Assembly: GCA_003215175.1 (NCBI GenBank)
Contig: QCKS01000002.1
Coordinates: 1-64,000, forward strand
Direction: 5' to 3'
From: Acidimicrobiales bacterium AG-410-I20
Lineage (GTDB): Bacteria > Actinomycetota > Acidimicrobiia > Acidimicrobiales > MedAcidi-G1
DNA: 64,000 nucleotides
The notes beneath the pieces are model-generated. The model did no database searches. It was given only the letters and a program-made list of their open reading frames with translations, and was not told the origin of the DNA. This document shows, piece by piece, positions 16,760 through 24,924 of this stretch. The position numbers and the translations under genes are program-made. Positions within the stretch are counted from its first letter, which is position 1, and the number at the start of each line of letters is the position of its first letter.

Positions 16760-18334
16760 TTAGTCAAATCGTTCTGTGGGTAAGTGTCTTCCGATATAAC
16801 CGATATGAATCTTTTGGGTTTTCCCCCATGTGTCATCGTAAAAATAGAGGCGTGGTGCAAGTAAGCCATTAGCAATCTTCAAATGAGCTCCCATATATAC
16901 GGAGCCAGATGAATCAACTTCATGATCAATAGGGAAGACTCGTAACTTTCGAAGATTTTCTTTGCGCTTTACGGTGTCAGATTCGTCTGCAGCATATTTG
17001 TTAACACCAAAGTTCCATACTCTTGCACTTTCTGCATCTTTACACCATTCATGAAACCCTCCTGGGTTTCGATCGCTTTGTATCGCATATGTATTCAAGG
17101 CGACTAAACCTCGCCAAACCGAATTCCCCCAAGTCCTACTATGTAGTGTCTGGTCTAATTCTTCTAAATCGCCTCTGATGTTCTCGGGTATAACAACTCC
17201 TGACAAGTGTTGTCGACCAGCGGAGATTGCCTCTGCGATTGAACTAACTTCCTCAGGTATTCGTGTGGATTCTTCTAATGCTTTGCTTTCATTTCGTAGT
17301 AATGCTGCGACACGTCTTTGAAGAAAAGCAATTTTCGTATCACGCTCTTCTAGCTCAGCAATACCATCAATTACTTCATTTTGGCTTTTCTCAAGATCAG
17401 AACGTAACCGCTGTATCGTTTTTTCATTCTCAGCGAGATCTTCATTGGCGGCACGAAGAGAGTCTCCTTCTGTCAAACCAATTCCTTTACGCAGCAGATC
17501 AAAACTTGCATCAAATATTGTTGGGGGTCGCCGATTAGCCATAGCCGGTTGAAGCAACATGCCGAATTGCTTAGCAGCAGACTCTGGGGACCGTGAAACT
17601 AGTTCTCGGTCAAGTAGACGATGTTGATTTGCTGGCATATCTCCAGGTAAGTAAATGCGAGCTTCACCCGACTCGATTCCATAATCATTGCCAATAATGT
17701 TATTAAAAACAGCCTCTGCACCTCTAGTGAGCATTCTTACGGCTACTACACCAGCTAGCGAGTCACAGACGCGATTTGCTCTCTCTACTGTTGCTTCTGC
17801 TCCGTTTAGGTAGTCATGGGCAAAGACAACTACTGGGCATTCTCGGAGGGGACTTTTTATTAGATTAATCAGATTTGTTTGCACCGAAGTTGGAGGAACA
17901 GCAAGTGGCCCATCTGTTAATCGAACTACACCCCATCGAGGTGCAGCCTGCATTGCATTGGCTCCGTGTAAAAGGCTACGAACTAACCAAGGGCTATTGG
18001 TGTCAGGTTTTGACCAAAGATTTTCGCTGACTCTTTCAACGTCAACCCAAATCCAATTTTCGATACCAGTGGTCACCTTGAGTGTGGTGGTTCTACGTTC
18101 AGAGTCATCTTCTTCCCTGAGTAAGAATTCAGTTATAGACAATCCATGTTGCTCTATTGACGTACGGGCTGAAAATAGAATGTCAGAACCCTCGGGTGTA
18201 GCGTAAGAAGAGGTATCTTTTGAGAGATCAAGTTCAGGATGGTTGTCTTGCGTCCAATCTTCGAAGGTTTTTTTGGCAACTTCTTCTAAATTGCTTCGAT
18301 TTTCTTGCCAGATGGCCCGGTATGTTACTGTCAC
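16760..18334 (-). CDS. uncharacterised coiled-coil protein with conserved-looking C-terminal module
   Basis: I do not recognise this 524-residue protein. There is no signal peptide or membrane span. Residues 1-160 are mixed and acidic. Residues about 165-245 contain PVVVFAHDYLNGAE and GEARIYLPGDMPANQHR. A heptad-rich coiled coil runs from about 290 to 350. The C-terminus (about 478-520) ends in a compact module with RLYFYDDTWGKTQKIHIGYI followed by GRHLPT. I have a vague memory of similar C-termini in uncharacterised actinobacterial proteins, but cannot name a family. It is a single gene, divergent from the RDD gene (107 bases apart) and convergent with the acyl-CoA dehydrogenase gene. A defence or stress role is conceivable but unsupported. 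Confidence 0.75.
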   Translation of the reverse strand: MTVTYRAIWQENRSNLEEVAKKTFEDWTQDNHPELDLSKDTSSYATPEGSDILFSARTSIEQHGLSITEFLLREEDDSERRTTTLKVTTGIENWIWVDVERVSENLWSKPDTNSPWLVRSLLHGANAMQAAPRWGVVRLTDGPLAVPPTSVQTNLINLIKSPLRECPVVVFAHDYLNGAEATVERANRVCDSLAGVVAVRMLTRGAEAVFNNIIGNDYGIESGEARIYLPGDMPANQHRLLDRELVSRSPESAAKQFGMLLQPAMANRRPPTIFDASFDLLRKGIGLTEGDSLRAANEDLAENEKTIQRLRSDLEKSQNEVIDGIAELEERDTKIAFLQRRVAALLRNESKALEESTRIPEEVSSIAEAISAGRQHLSGVVIPENIRGDLEELDQTLHSRTWGNSVWRGLVALNTYAIQSDRNPGGFHEWCKDAESARVWNFGVNKYAADESDTVKRKENLRKLRVFPIDHEVDSSGSVYMGAHLKIANGLLAPRLYFYDDTWGKTQKIHIGYIGRHLPTERFD

Positions 18335-18441
18335 TCAATTCACCTCCTAACAATTCTTCCTAAGTTCACGAACGTAGATTACTGGCTGGCCCTGAACAAA
18401 CCCGTAATGATTTATAAATCAAAGAGTATTAACATGTTTGT

Positions 18442-19092
18442 ATGACTTATTTTGAAAACACAGGAATTGACGACGAAATTTCAACGGATAATAATATCCC
18501 AGCAAGTTATCTCAAGCGTGTGGGTGCAACGATTGTGGATATTTTGATTTGGATTCTTGCTTTTGCGCCGTCGATAACACTTTTTGTAGTTGGTTTGGTG
18601 CAGGGTATTGAAGACTCAGACGTTGTACTTACTGAAGCCGAACTCTTAATAACCTCGTCCGGAGCTACTACAGCACTGTGGATAGTTGCTTGGCTACTCG
18701 CAGTTGTAGCGATTATTTGGTCGCTATGGTATTTCGGGTATCGGCAAGGAAAAACTGGATTGACTCCTGGTAAAAAGGTTGCAGGAACCAAGTTAATTCA
18801 TATAGAAACAGGAGAACCACCAGGTGGAGCTAAAGGGCTAGGAAGGTCAATAATCCCGTCAGCTCTTGGAGCTTTTTCCTCCGGCATATATCAACTTATT
18901 GATTATTTGTGGCCTTTGTGGGATGACAAAAATCAACGGCTTACGGATAAAATGTTTTCAACTCAAGTGGTTCTAAATCAGGGATCTAAAGGGGCTCAAG
19001 GTGTTTCTTTAGAATCTGGGACTACTGACAGAAGTGATTCGTTATCGGGTTCTAATCAAGGACCGTTAGGTGACGACCCGATAATAAGTTAG
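18442..19092 (+). CDS. RDD family membrane protein
   Basis: A 216-residue protein with the RDD domain in its first two thirds. An Arg in SYLKRVGATIVD is followed by an Asp starting a first membrane span, a second span lies around LWIVAWLLAVVAIIWSLWYF, and GLTPGKKVAGTKLIH is the characteristic loop. A third hydrophobic stretch lies around 140-155. The C-terminal 50 residues are polar and low in complexity (Ser, Gly, Asp). RDD proteins are integral membrane proteins, some proposed as ion antiporters; most are uncharacterised. A second, shorter RDD gene follows after 25 bases. Confidence 0.85.
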   Translation: MTYFENTGIDDEISTDNNIPASYLKRVGATIVDILIWILAFAPSITLFVVGLVQGIEDSDVVLTEAELLITSSGATTALWIVAWLLAVVAIIWSLWYFGYRQGKTGLTPGKKVAGTKLIHIETGEPPGGAKGLGRSIIPSALGAFSSGIYQLIDYLWPLWDDKNQRLTDKMFSTQVVLNQGSKGAQGVSLESGTTDRSDSLSGSNQGPLGDDPIIS

Positions 19093-19117
19093 AAATTTGA
19101 CACAATAAGGAAAAAAA

Positions 19118-19567
19118 ATGAGTGAATTTGGTAATGACTTCGATGGAAACGCTGCTCCTGAAAAAGCACATATTGGGAAACGAATTGGCGGGTACCTAAT
19201 AGACGCAATCTCAATGGGGTTGATTTCGTGGGCTCTATCATTCGGTAGCGCACTTCTTTCTTTCATACTTGTTTCAGCGCTGTCGCTTTATCTATTTGGT
19301 TGGCGTATGGGAGCAACCGGTGTGACACCTGGAAAACAAGTAGTTGGACTCAAGATTGTTGATGCAAGCACAGGCGAGTTGTTAGGTTCAAATCGAGGGC
19401 TGCAAAGGGCTGGGTTAATTTGGATAATCGGTTCCGCTGCTGTCTTTCCTATAGTCGGCCTATTTTTTGGGCTCATAGCTTTGATAGATGTAGTAGTCGC
19501 TCTTGTTGATGACAGAGGACAAAGAGTCACGGACAAGATTGTTGGTTCTGTAGTTACTAACGCTTAG
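19118..19567 (+). CDS. RDD family membrane protein
   Basis: A 149-residue paralogue of the preceding gene, lacking its polar tail. It has GKRIGGYLIDAISMGLISW at the first span, a second hydrophobic span ending at SLYLFGWRMG, the loop GVTPGKQVVGLKIVD, and a third span around 110-130 followed by DDRGQRVTDKI. The start ATG at 19118 follows a purine-rich AAGGAAAAAAA stretch that serves as ribosome binding site. The two RDD genes probably form a bicistronic unit and could hetero-oligomerise. No function is established for this subfamily. Confidence 0.85.
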   Translation: MSEFGNDFDGNAAPEKAHIGKRIGGYLIDAISMGLISWALSFGSALLSFILVSALSLYLFGWRMGATGVTPGKQVVGLKIVDASTGELLGSNRGLQRAGLIWIIGSAAVFPIVGLFFGLIALIDVVVALVDDRGQRVTDKIVGSVVTNA

Positions 19568-19621
19568 ATTCTTCGCTTTTCCCGATTCGTGGCAGTCTTG
19601 GCTGTCATGCCAATATAAGTC

Positions 19622-20188
19622 ATGTCTGAATTTCGTAGAACAGGTATTCATCATGTTGCTTATGCATGCAGAGATGTTGAGGAAACGCGACATTTTTATG
19701 AAGACCTTTTAGATATGCCTTTAGTGCATACAGAAGTCAAACGAGAAGGGGATAGTTATTTCCGCCATCTCTTTTTTGACACCGGTGATGGTTCCTGCAT
19801 TGCTTTTTTTCAAGTTTCAGGTATGGGAGAATCAGCAGATTATTCAACGCAGATATCGACTGGGAATGGTCTTCCGGTTTGGGTAAACCATGTTGCTTTT
19901 GCCGCAGATGTAGAACGAACAGAGTCAGTACGGCAAAGAATGACGGAAGATGGCATCGTGCCCTTCATGGAAGTAGATCACGGTTGGTGTGTTTCGCTTT
20001 ATTACCTTGATCCAAATGGGATCATGGTTGAAATGTGTAGAGATACAACAGGGTTTGCTATTGATCCTGAGTTGGCGACTGAACGGATGAATACAACTGA
20101 TAATACGGATGATTCAACTTTTCTTTCCCCGATGGACCTTGAGGGTTTGCGGGGATTTGATCTACTTCCAACTGAAAAGGGGTCCTGA
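19622..20188 (+). CDS. VOC family protein (glyoxalase/bleomycin resistance/dioxygenase fold)
   Basis: A 188-residue protein with paired beta-alpha-beta-beta-beta modules. It opens with GIHHVAYACRDVEETRHFYE, has NHVAFA in the second module, and ends with YLDPNGIMVEMCRDT. Possible metal ligands are the histidines in GIHHVAY and NHVAFA and the Glu in MVEMC. Such proteins act as dioxygenases, isomerases or lyases on small metabolites. The last 35 residues are a polar extension. The next gene starts two bases after this stop, so the pair is certainly co-transcribed and probably acts in one pathway. Confidence 0.85.
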   Translation: MSEFRRTGIHHVAYACRDVEETRHFYEDLLDMPLVHTEVKREGDSYFRHLFFDTGDGSCIAFFQVSGMGESADYSTQISTGNGLPVWVNHVAFAADVERTESVRQRMTEDGIVPFMEVDHGWCVSLYYLDPNGIMVEMCRDTTGFAIDPELATERMNTTDNTDDSTFLSPMDLEGLRGFDLLPTEKGS

Positions 20189-20190
20189 TA

Positions 20191-20853
20191 ATGCCTCGCC
20201 TTCGGCAGGTCCGTAGATCTGAGTTGCATTGTGGCGCTGAACCAGTTTTTCAATTGTTGTTTGGTGATCGCGACCCAGTGGACGAACCGGGAACCGATAC
20301 AGGAACACCGGGGGACTGGTGGACCGTTTTTGCTTTAGTGCCAGATGTATTTGACCATGCCACTCATGGGTTCGCTCTTTATCGATCAGAAAAACGGCTG
20401 ATTGATCCACAATTGCGAGAGCTCGGTCAAACTCGGGTGGGGTGGAATATTGGCAGCAAGTTTGTTTACTCTCAGCACTGTAAGTCGTGTCGGACAGTTG
20501 GCTTCACTGAAGAACAAATTGCTGCGATTTCGCAGTGGGAAGAGTCCGATTGTTTTAGCGAAGCTCAAAGGGCAGTGTTGGCGTATACCGATGGGTTAAC
20601 TCTGGGAAATGGTGATGTTTCTGAAGAAGTTTTTGCAGAGCTTCAGCAACATTTAAGCGATGAAGAAATTCTTGAATTTACTTACATCACATGCACGTAC
20701 GCGATGCATGCAGTGATGAGTAAGGCGCTCAAATTAGAATTTGATGCAGAAGATGGGCCCTTGGAAGAAGTCCCTGGGCCTCATGAAAGTCTTAGTGTTG
20801 AACACACTCGACGGGCGCTAAGACTGATTGTGGGCGGTAACGAACAAGGGTAG
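20191..20853 (+). CDS. carboxymuconolactone decarboxylase family protein (AhpD-like)
   Basis: A 220-residue all-helical protein of the carboxymuconolactone decarboxylase/AhpD fold. It has SQHCKSCRTVGF with a CxxC pair, followed by WEESDCFSEAQRAVLAYTDGLT, a typical pattern of the family. The CxxC would act as a redox or proton-relay site. AhpD's characteristic His following the CxxC is not evident, so peroxidase function is uncertain. The ATG at 20191 is preceded by AAAGGGG within the end of the VOC gene. The context (VOC partner) suggests degradation of a ring-cleavage or hydroxy-acid metabolite; no substrate is known. Confidence 0.85.
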   Translation: MPRLRQVRRSELHCGAEPVFQLLFGDRDPVDEPGTDTGTPGDWWTVFALVPDVFDHATHGFALYRSEKRLIDPQLRELGQTRVGWNIGSKFVYSQHCKSCRTVGFTEEQIAAISQWEESDCFSEAQRAVLAYTDGLTLGNGDVSEEVFAELQQHLSDEEILEFTYITCTYAMHAVMSKALKLEFDAEDGPLEEVPGPHESLSVEHTRRALRLIVGGNEQG

Positions 20854-20863
20854 TTTTTAGTTG

Positions 20864-21787
20864 CTACTTCTCCCACGGAGGAACCCACTCACCTTCAAGA
20901 CGGAAAGAAATGCCGGTGTCATCCTCAATTTGTTTAGCTACATGGAGTTCGCCGGCCTCGTTGCCATAGCGTGCAGCAGCTCGACTAAATACCTCATGGG
21001 CAGCCTCGGTCATTGGTAAGTGAGAGGGTAAAAGAGATGAAAGTTCATTAATTAGCCCTAAATCTTTTAGGCAAAGATCCAAGGTAAAGGATGGGTCGTA
21101 ATGGCCAGCAAAAATAGACGGCGCATCATGACGGGCGACAAACGAGTCACCTACAGAGTCTTGAATTGCATCGTAGAGTACGGCAAGATCAACTCCGTTC
21201 GCCATCCCTAAAGCGAACCCTTCTCCTAAGGCAGCAGCAGCGATAAACCAAAGTTGATTGGTTACAAGTTTCACTACATTTCCGGAGCCAAGTTCTCCAC
21301 ATTCAATAACTCGCCCAAGGTGCTTAAGAACTTGGGTGGAGCGAATACGCACCGTAGGTTCTCCGCCAACAAAAAGAGTGAGCTTTCCATTCCTGGCGCC
21401 ATCAACTGCTCCTGTTACTGGACTGTCAGCAACAGAAACATTCTTTGGGGCCTTTTCTGCTAATTCTTGAATGAATTCTTTCCGATTGGTCGTGAGGTCA
21501 ATCCAGAGAGAACCATCGGATAAACAAGGCAATGTTTCTTGAGTGATCATTACTGTTTCGACATGATCGGGGCGCGGGAGGGAAGTTAATAGAACATCTG
21601 AAGAGCGAGCCGCCTCTTTTGCGTTACTTGCGACATTGGCGCCGGCTTTAGATAGTTGTTCAAGTGGTTCTGGATTCAAATCAAACACAGTGACTGTATA
21701 GCCTGCTTTGATGAGGCGTAATGCCATAGGGAAACCCATATTCCCCACCCCAATGAATCCAATGTTTTGATCTAAGGAGTCAGTCAT
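20864..21787 (-). CDS. NAD(P)-dependent beta-hydroxyacid dehydrogenase (3-hydroxyisobutyrate dehydrogenase family)
   Basis: A 307-residue enzyme with all family signatures: the nucleotide-binding GFIGVGNMGFPMALRL near the N-terminus, the substrate loop DSPVTGAVDGARNGKLT, and the catalytic lysine in GSGNVVKLVTNQL. KDLGL lies in the C-terminal domain. It interconverts a beta-hydroxyacid and its semialdehyde or keto form, for example 3-hydroxyisobutyrate, 3-hydroxypropionate or tartronate semialdehyde. The gene is 4 bases downstream of the Lrp-type regulator on the same strand. It is probably co-transcribed with that regulator and may be connected to amino acid (valine or alanine) metabolism. 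Confidence 0.9.
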   Translation of the reverse strand: MTDSLDQNIGFIGVGNMGFPMALRLIKAGYTVTVFDLNPEPLEQLSKAGANVASNAKEAARSSDVLLTSLPRPDHVETVMITQETLPCLSDGSLWIDLTTNRKEFIQELAEKAPKNVSVADSPVTGAVDGARNGKLTLFVGGEPTVRIRSTQVLKHLGRVIECGELGSGNVVKLVTNQLWFIAAAALGEGFALGMANGVDLAVLYDAIQDSVGDSFVARHDAPSIFAGHYDPSFTLDLCLKDLGLINELSSLLPSHLPMTEAAHEVFSRAAARYGNEAGELHVAKQIEDDTGISFRLEGEWVPPWEK

Positions 21788-21791
21788 GCTC

Positions 21792-22271
21792 TTACCCTTT
21801 CAGCGGGTAAGCGGTTCGATCACACACTGGGCGTAAGGCAAAACTTGAGACTAATCGAGCTACGCCAGGTAGTTGAGCTAGATGGGTTCGGTGGAGAGCC
21901 TCATAGTCAGCTACGTCATCAATGACAACACGAAGAAGGTAGTCGAAGTCTCCCGCCATTAAATGGCAACTCATGATTTCTGGTCGTTTAGTGACAGCTA
22001 TTTCGAAAGCATCTAGGGCATCTTCGGCTTGACTAGACAAAGTGATCTCTACAAAGACATTGGTTCCCATGCCGACACGGCTCGGGTTAATTAGTGCCAC
22101 GTACTGATTGATGAAGCCTTCTTCTTCAAGGCGACGCACACGACGAAGGCATGCAGAAGGAGAAAGGTTGACTGCATCAGCAAGATCAACATTGGCGAGG
22201 CGTCCGTCTTCTTGGAGTAAATCAAGAATGGCACGATCAACACTGTCTAAAGAGTTATGCGCATTATTCAT
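21792..22271 (-). CDS. Lrp/AsnC family transcriptional regulator (AldR-like)
   Basis: A 159-residue regulator. The N-terminal winged HTH runs LDSVDRAILDLLQEDGRLAN then LSPSACLRRVRRLEEEGFI. The C-terminal RAM ligand-binding domain follows, with the pattern AGDFDYLLRVVIDDVADYEA. It is transcribed divergently from ald across 144 bases. Divergent Lrp-family/alanine dehydrogenase pairs are known as AldR-ald in mycobacteria and similar pairs elsewhere, where alanine is the effector. By position this protein very likely controls ald and itself. Confidence 0.9.
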   Translation of the reverse strand: MNNAHNSLDSVDRAILDLLQEDGRLANVDLADAVNLSPSACLRRVRRLEEEGFINQYVALINPSRVGMGTNVFVEITLSSQAEDALDAFEIAVTKRPEIMSCHLMAGDFDYLLRVVIDDVADYEALHRTHLAQLPGVARLVSSFALRPVCDRTAYPLKG

Positions 22272-22300
22272 GCGTTTAATCTTATATGAATGAAATATTA

Positions 22301-22329
22301 TTGTGCAAATAGGTATATTTTGTGCTTAT
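22301..22329. promoter_or_regulatory. candidate Lrp/AldR operator repeats upstream of ald
   Basis: TTGTGCAAAT at 22301-22310 and TTGTGCTTAT at 22320-22329 form an imperfect direct repeat 19 bases apart, about two helical turns. They lie in the divergent gap between the Lrp-type regulator and ald. Lrp-family octamers often bind such phased sites. The assignment rests on position and phasing, not on a known consensus. Confidence 0.35.
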
Positions 22330-22415
22330 TCCGCAATCCTATATCAGTCTAAAAGGTCTACTTTTTATATAAGGCATTCCAAAGCCAAGTAAATGACTTA
22401 ACTAGGAGAGTTGTT

Positions 22416-23537
22416 ATGGATATCGGAGTTCCCGCAGAGATAAAAACAGCAGAAAAAAGAATTGGTCTTACCCCGAGTGCGGTCAGTGAACTTACTGGCC
22501 TCGGTCACAATGTCGTGATTGAATCTGGAGCAGGGGTTGGCGCTGGGTATGAAGACAACTCCTACCAAGAAGTAGGAGCATCAATAGCTTCTTCCGCTGC
22601 TGAAGTGTTCGACACTTCTGAAATGATTGTAAAAGTTAAAGAGCCTCAAGCATCGGAACGAGCAATGCTTAAACCCCACCACACTCTCTTTACCTATTTA
22701 CACCTTGCCGCTGATCAACCTCAAACCGATGAACTTATTAAAAGCGGTGCGACTTGCATTGCTTATGAAACAGTTACTGATGATGCAGGACGTTTACCAC
22801 TGCTTGCCCCTATGTCGGCAATTGCTGGACGCATGTCGGTACAAGCAGGAGCGCATGCTTTAGAAGCCACTCAAGGTGGGTCAGGGCTTTTACTAGGTGG
22901 AGTTCCGGGAGTTCGGCCAGGAAAAGTTGTCATTATCGGAGGAGGAGTTGTAGGTGAGAATGCCGCAGAAATGGCTGTAGGCCTTAAAGCCGAAGTCACG
23001 GTGCTTGATCGCAATCCAAAAGTACTTGAAGAGCTAGATAAAAGATTTAATGGTCGAATACGAACTGTGTATTCAACGAATGCAGAACTTGAGAATTCAG
23101 TTATTGATGCCGATCTTGTTATCGGAGCAGTTTTAGTAAAAGGAGCGAGAGCTCCTCGGTTAGTTACACGAGAGATGCTCTCTCGTATGAGAAAAGGATC
23201 AGTCCTTGTCGATGTAGCGGTAGACCAAGGCGGATGTTTTGAAACTACGAAAGCTACTACACACTTAGACCCAACTTTTGTAGTCGATGGAATTGTTCAT
23301 TACTGCGTGGCAAATATGCCAGGAGGGGTTCCCCGAACCTCTACTCAGGCCCTTTCAAATGCGACTTTGCCGTATGTTGTAGCGCTCGCGAACAAAGGCG
23401 TGCTAGAAGCTCTTCAACAAGATCCACATTTATTAAATGGACTCAACGTTTGCGATGGAAACATCACTGATAAAGCAGTTGCTGAAACTTTTTCTCTTGA
23501 CTACGTCGCTCCCATAGAGGCACTTAGCGCTAAATAG
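22416..23537 (+). CDS. ald: alanine dehydrogenase
   Basis: A 373-residue enzyme of normal length catalysing NAD-dependent oxidative deamination of L-alanine to pyruvate and ammonia. Signature residues are visible: Arg15 in EKRIGLTP, the lysine of IVKVKEP (about 75) and His96 in YLHLAAD. The NAD-binding glycine motif is [19 protein letters not shown], and [14 protein letters not shown] lies in the C-terminal half. The start ATG follows TAGGAGAG. Control by the divergent Lrp-type gene is likely. It ends 3 bases before the convergent LLM-oxidoreductase gene. Confidence 0.95.
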   Translation: MDIGVPAEIKTAEKRIGLTPSAVSELTGLGHNVVIESGAGVGAGYEDNSYQEVGASIASSAAEVFDTSEMIVKVKEPQASERAMLKPHHTLFTYLHLAADQPQTDELIKSGATCIAYETVTDDAGRLPLLAPMSAIAGRMSVQAGAHALEATQGGSGLLLGGVPGVRPGKVVIIGGGVVGENAAEMAVGLKAEVTVLDRNPKVLEELDKRFNGRIRTVYSTNAELENSVIDADLVIGAVLVKGARAPRLVTREMLSRMRKGSVLVDVAVDQGGCFETTKATTHLDPTFVVDGIVHYCVANMPGGVPRTSTQALSNATLPYVVALANKGVLEALQQDPHLLNGLNVCDGNITDKAVAETFSLDYVAPIEALSAK

Positions 23538-23540
23538 AAC

Positions 23541-24449
23541 TTAAAGACGACTTAACAAAAGGGAGTGAGTGCGGGCACTCTCGTCAGCATTTCTCCCAAT
23601 TTCCAATGCTGCAAAATCAGTTGTCCCAGCAGCACTAAGAGCATCAAGTTGTGACATCACTTGTTCTTCGTCTCCAACAATCGCAACCTCACCTGGCTGG
23701 TCGACCCCTTCGCGATCAAGCATTGCCCGGTAACTTGGCAATTGTCCATACATCGCGAACATTTTAGATAGGTCTTCACGCGCTTCAGATTCGTTATCGG
23801 TAACGCAAATAGGCAAACTACACACGATGCGAGGAGCTGGCCTTCCTGCTTCAGCTGCTGCCGCATTAATTGTGGGAGCGATATGAGAAGCAATAGTTTT
23901 AGGTCCAGTCATCCAGAGGATTGTGCCATCACACCGGTGGCCAGCAACTCGAAGAGACTGTTCTCCTAATGCGGCAACCATTACGGATGGGGCTTGACTC
24001 GGGCGAGAAGTGTTCATGTAAGTGGTGAATGCTTCCCCTTTGTATTCGACAGCGCCCTCTTCAAGCAATGGATTGAGTATCGAAAGATAATCAATGAGGT
24101 GGCGGATTGGTTTATCAAATGACATACCGAGCATCCCTTCAACTACGGGTTGATGAGATAAACCAATTCCTAAAACTAGAGGCTGCTCTCCCATCACTGC
24201 TTGGGTGGTTAGTGCTTGCCCAGCAAGCATGGTTGGATGCCGAGGATAGGTAGGAATTACCGCGGTCCCTAATTCCAGAGAAGGAAATTTTCCATCCATT
24301 GCAGTGAATACCGTCAAAGCATCAATAAGGCCAGTTTGGGCTAACCACCACCCAGAGAATCCTTCGTCTGCACTTTGAGCGGCATGGTCTTTGAGAGCGC
24401 CGACATCGCCAGAGCCTAAAAGGCTAGAAGCATTTAGAGAAATACGCAT
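23541..24449 (-). CDS. LLM class (F420-type) flavin-dependent oxidoreductase
   Basis: A luciferase-like TIM-barrel monooxygenase/oxidoreductase of 302 residues. Recognisable parts are GFSGWWLAQTGLIDALT, LGTAVIPTYPRHPTMLAGQA and VLGIGLSHQPVVEGMLGMSF, typical of the F420-dependent subfamilies of Actinobacteria. I chose the ATG at 24449 (MRISLNASS) because AAAGGAGATCCC precedes it directly; an upstream in-frame ATG at 24482 would overlap the preceding gene. It is the last gene of an operon with the SRPBCC gene (10 bases upstream) and the GrdB-like selenoprotein candidate. Its substrate is unknown. Confidence 0.88.
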   Translation of the reverse strand: MRISLNASSLLGSGDVGALKDHAAQSADEGFSGWWLAQTGLIDALTVFTAMDGKFPSLELGTAVIPTYPRHPTMLAGQALTTQAVMGEQPLVLGIGLSHQPVVEGMLGMSFDKPIRHLIDYLSILNPLLEEGAVEYKGEAFTTYMNTSRPSQAPSVMVAALGEQSLRVAGHRCDGTILWMTGPKTIASHIAPTINAAAAEAGRPAPRIVCSLPICVTDNESEAREDLSKMFAMYGQLPSYRAMLDREGVDQPGEVAIVGDEEQVMSQLDALSAAGTTDFAALEIGRNADESARTHSLLLSRL

Positions 24450-24459
24450 GGGATCTCCT

Positions 24460-24924
24460 TTAGTTTGCTGAAGATTCAGCAACCGTTTTTATTTGATCAA
24501 CAAATCCTGTTATAACTTGTTGAGACAGTGTAACAAAGCCATCGCTCTCCCCATTTGGAAGAGGGTCAATCAATAAAGTCCATACTATTAAGCACCCGTC
24601 TTCTTCTTCAGTTAACGCAGTGGTTCCTTGGTAAAGAGCTACTGGCGCGCCGGAGATCTCGTAGACCCGGCGCCATGGGGGTTCAAAAGAAATAACTTCT
24701 TCACGTAAGTCTTGACCTGGTATTGGTAGAGCTATAACCGCTCCTAGCCCATGAGGAGCGGGATCACCTTCAGTTAAATAGCCACCTACATTTTTCTCAA
24801 TTAATTCAAGTAATACGTTCCAAGTAGTTTCACGATCAGCATCAACATGACGTTCTACGACAAAGGTTGTGTATTCCTTCTTTACATACGGGGGAGGATC
24901 GTCGGGGCTATTTTCTTCATTCAT
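24460..24924 (-). CDS. SRPBCC family (polyketide cyclase/START-like) protein
   Basis: A 154-residue protein with the helix-grip pattern: an N-terminal strand around TTFVVERHVDADRETTWNVL, a middle region with PPWRRVYEISGAPVALYQGT, and a long C-terminal helix ending QVITGFVDQIKTVAESS. SRPBCC proteins bind hydrophobic ligands and include cyclases and aromatase-like enzymes, but the ligand here is unknown. Its start overlaps the end of the GrdB-like gene by eight bases (24917-24924), so translation is coupled. The trio with the LLM oxidoreductase suggests a common pathway. Confidence 0.75.
   Translation of the reverse strand: MNEENSPDDPPPYVKKEYTTFVVERHVDADRETTWNVLLELIEKNVGGYLTEGDPAPHGLGAVIALPIPGQDLREEVISFEPPWRRVYEISGAPVALYQGTTALTEEEDGCLIVWTLLIDPLPNGESDGFVTLSQQVITGFVDQIKTVAESSAN

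Noticed and set aside
23541-24482. LLM oxidoreductase start at ATG 24482
   Set aside because: It would overlap the upstream gene by 23 bases; the ATG at 24449 has a strong AAAGGAG site and begins at the family's usual first strand.
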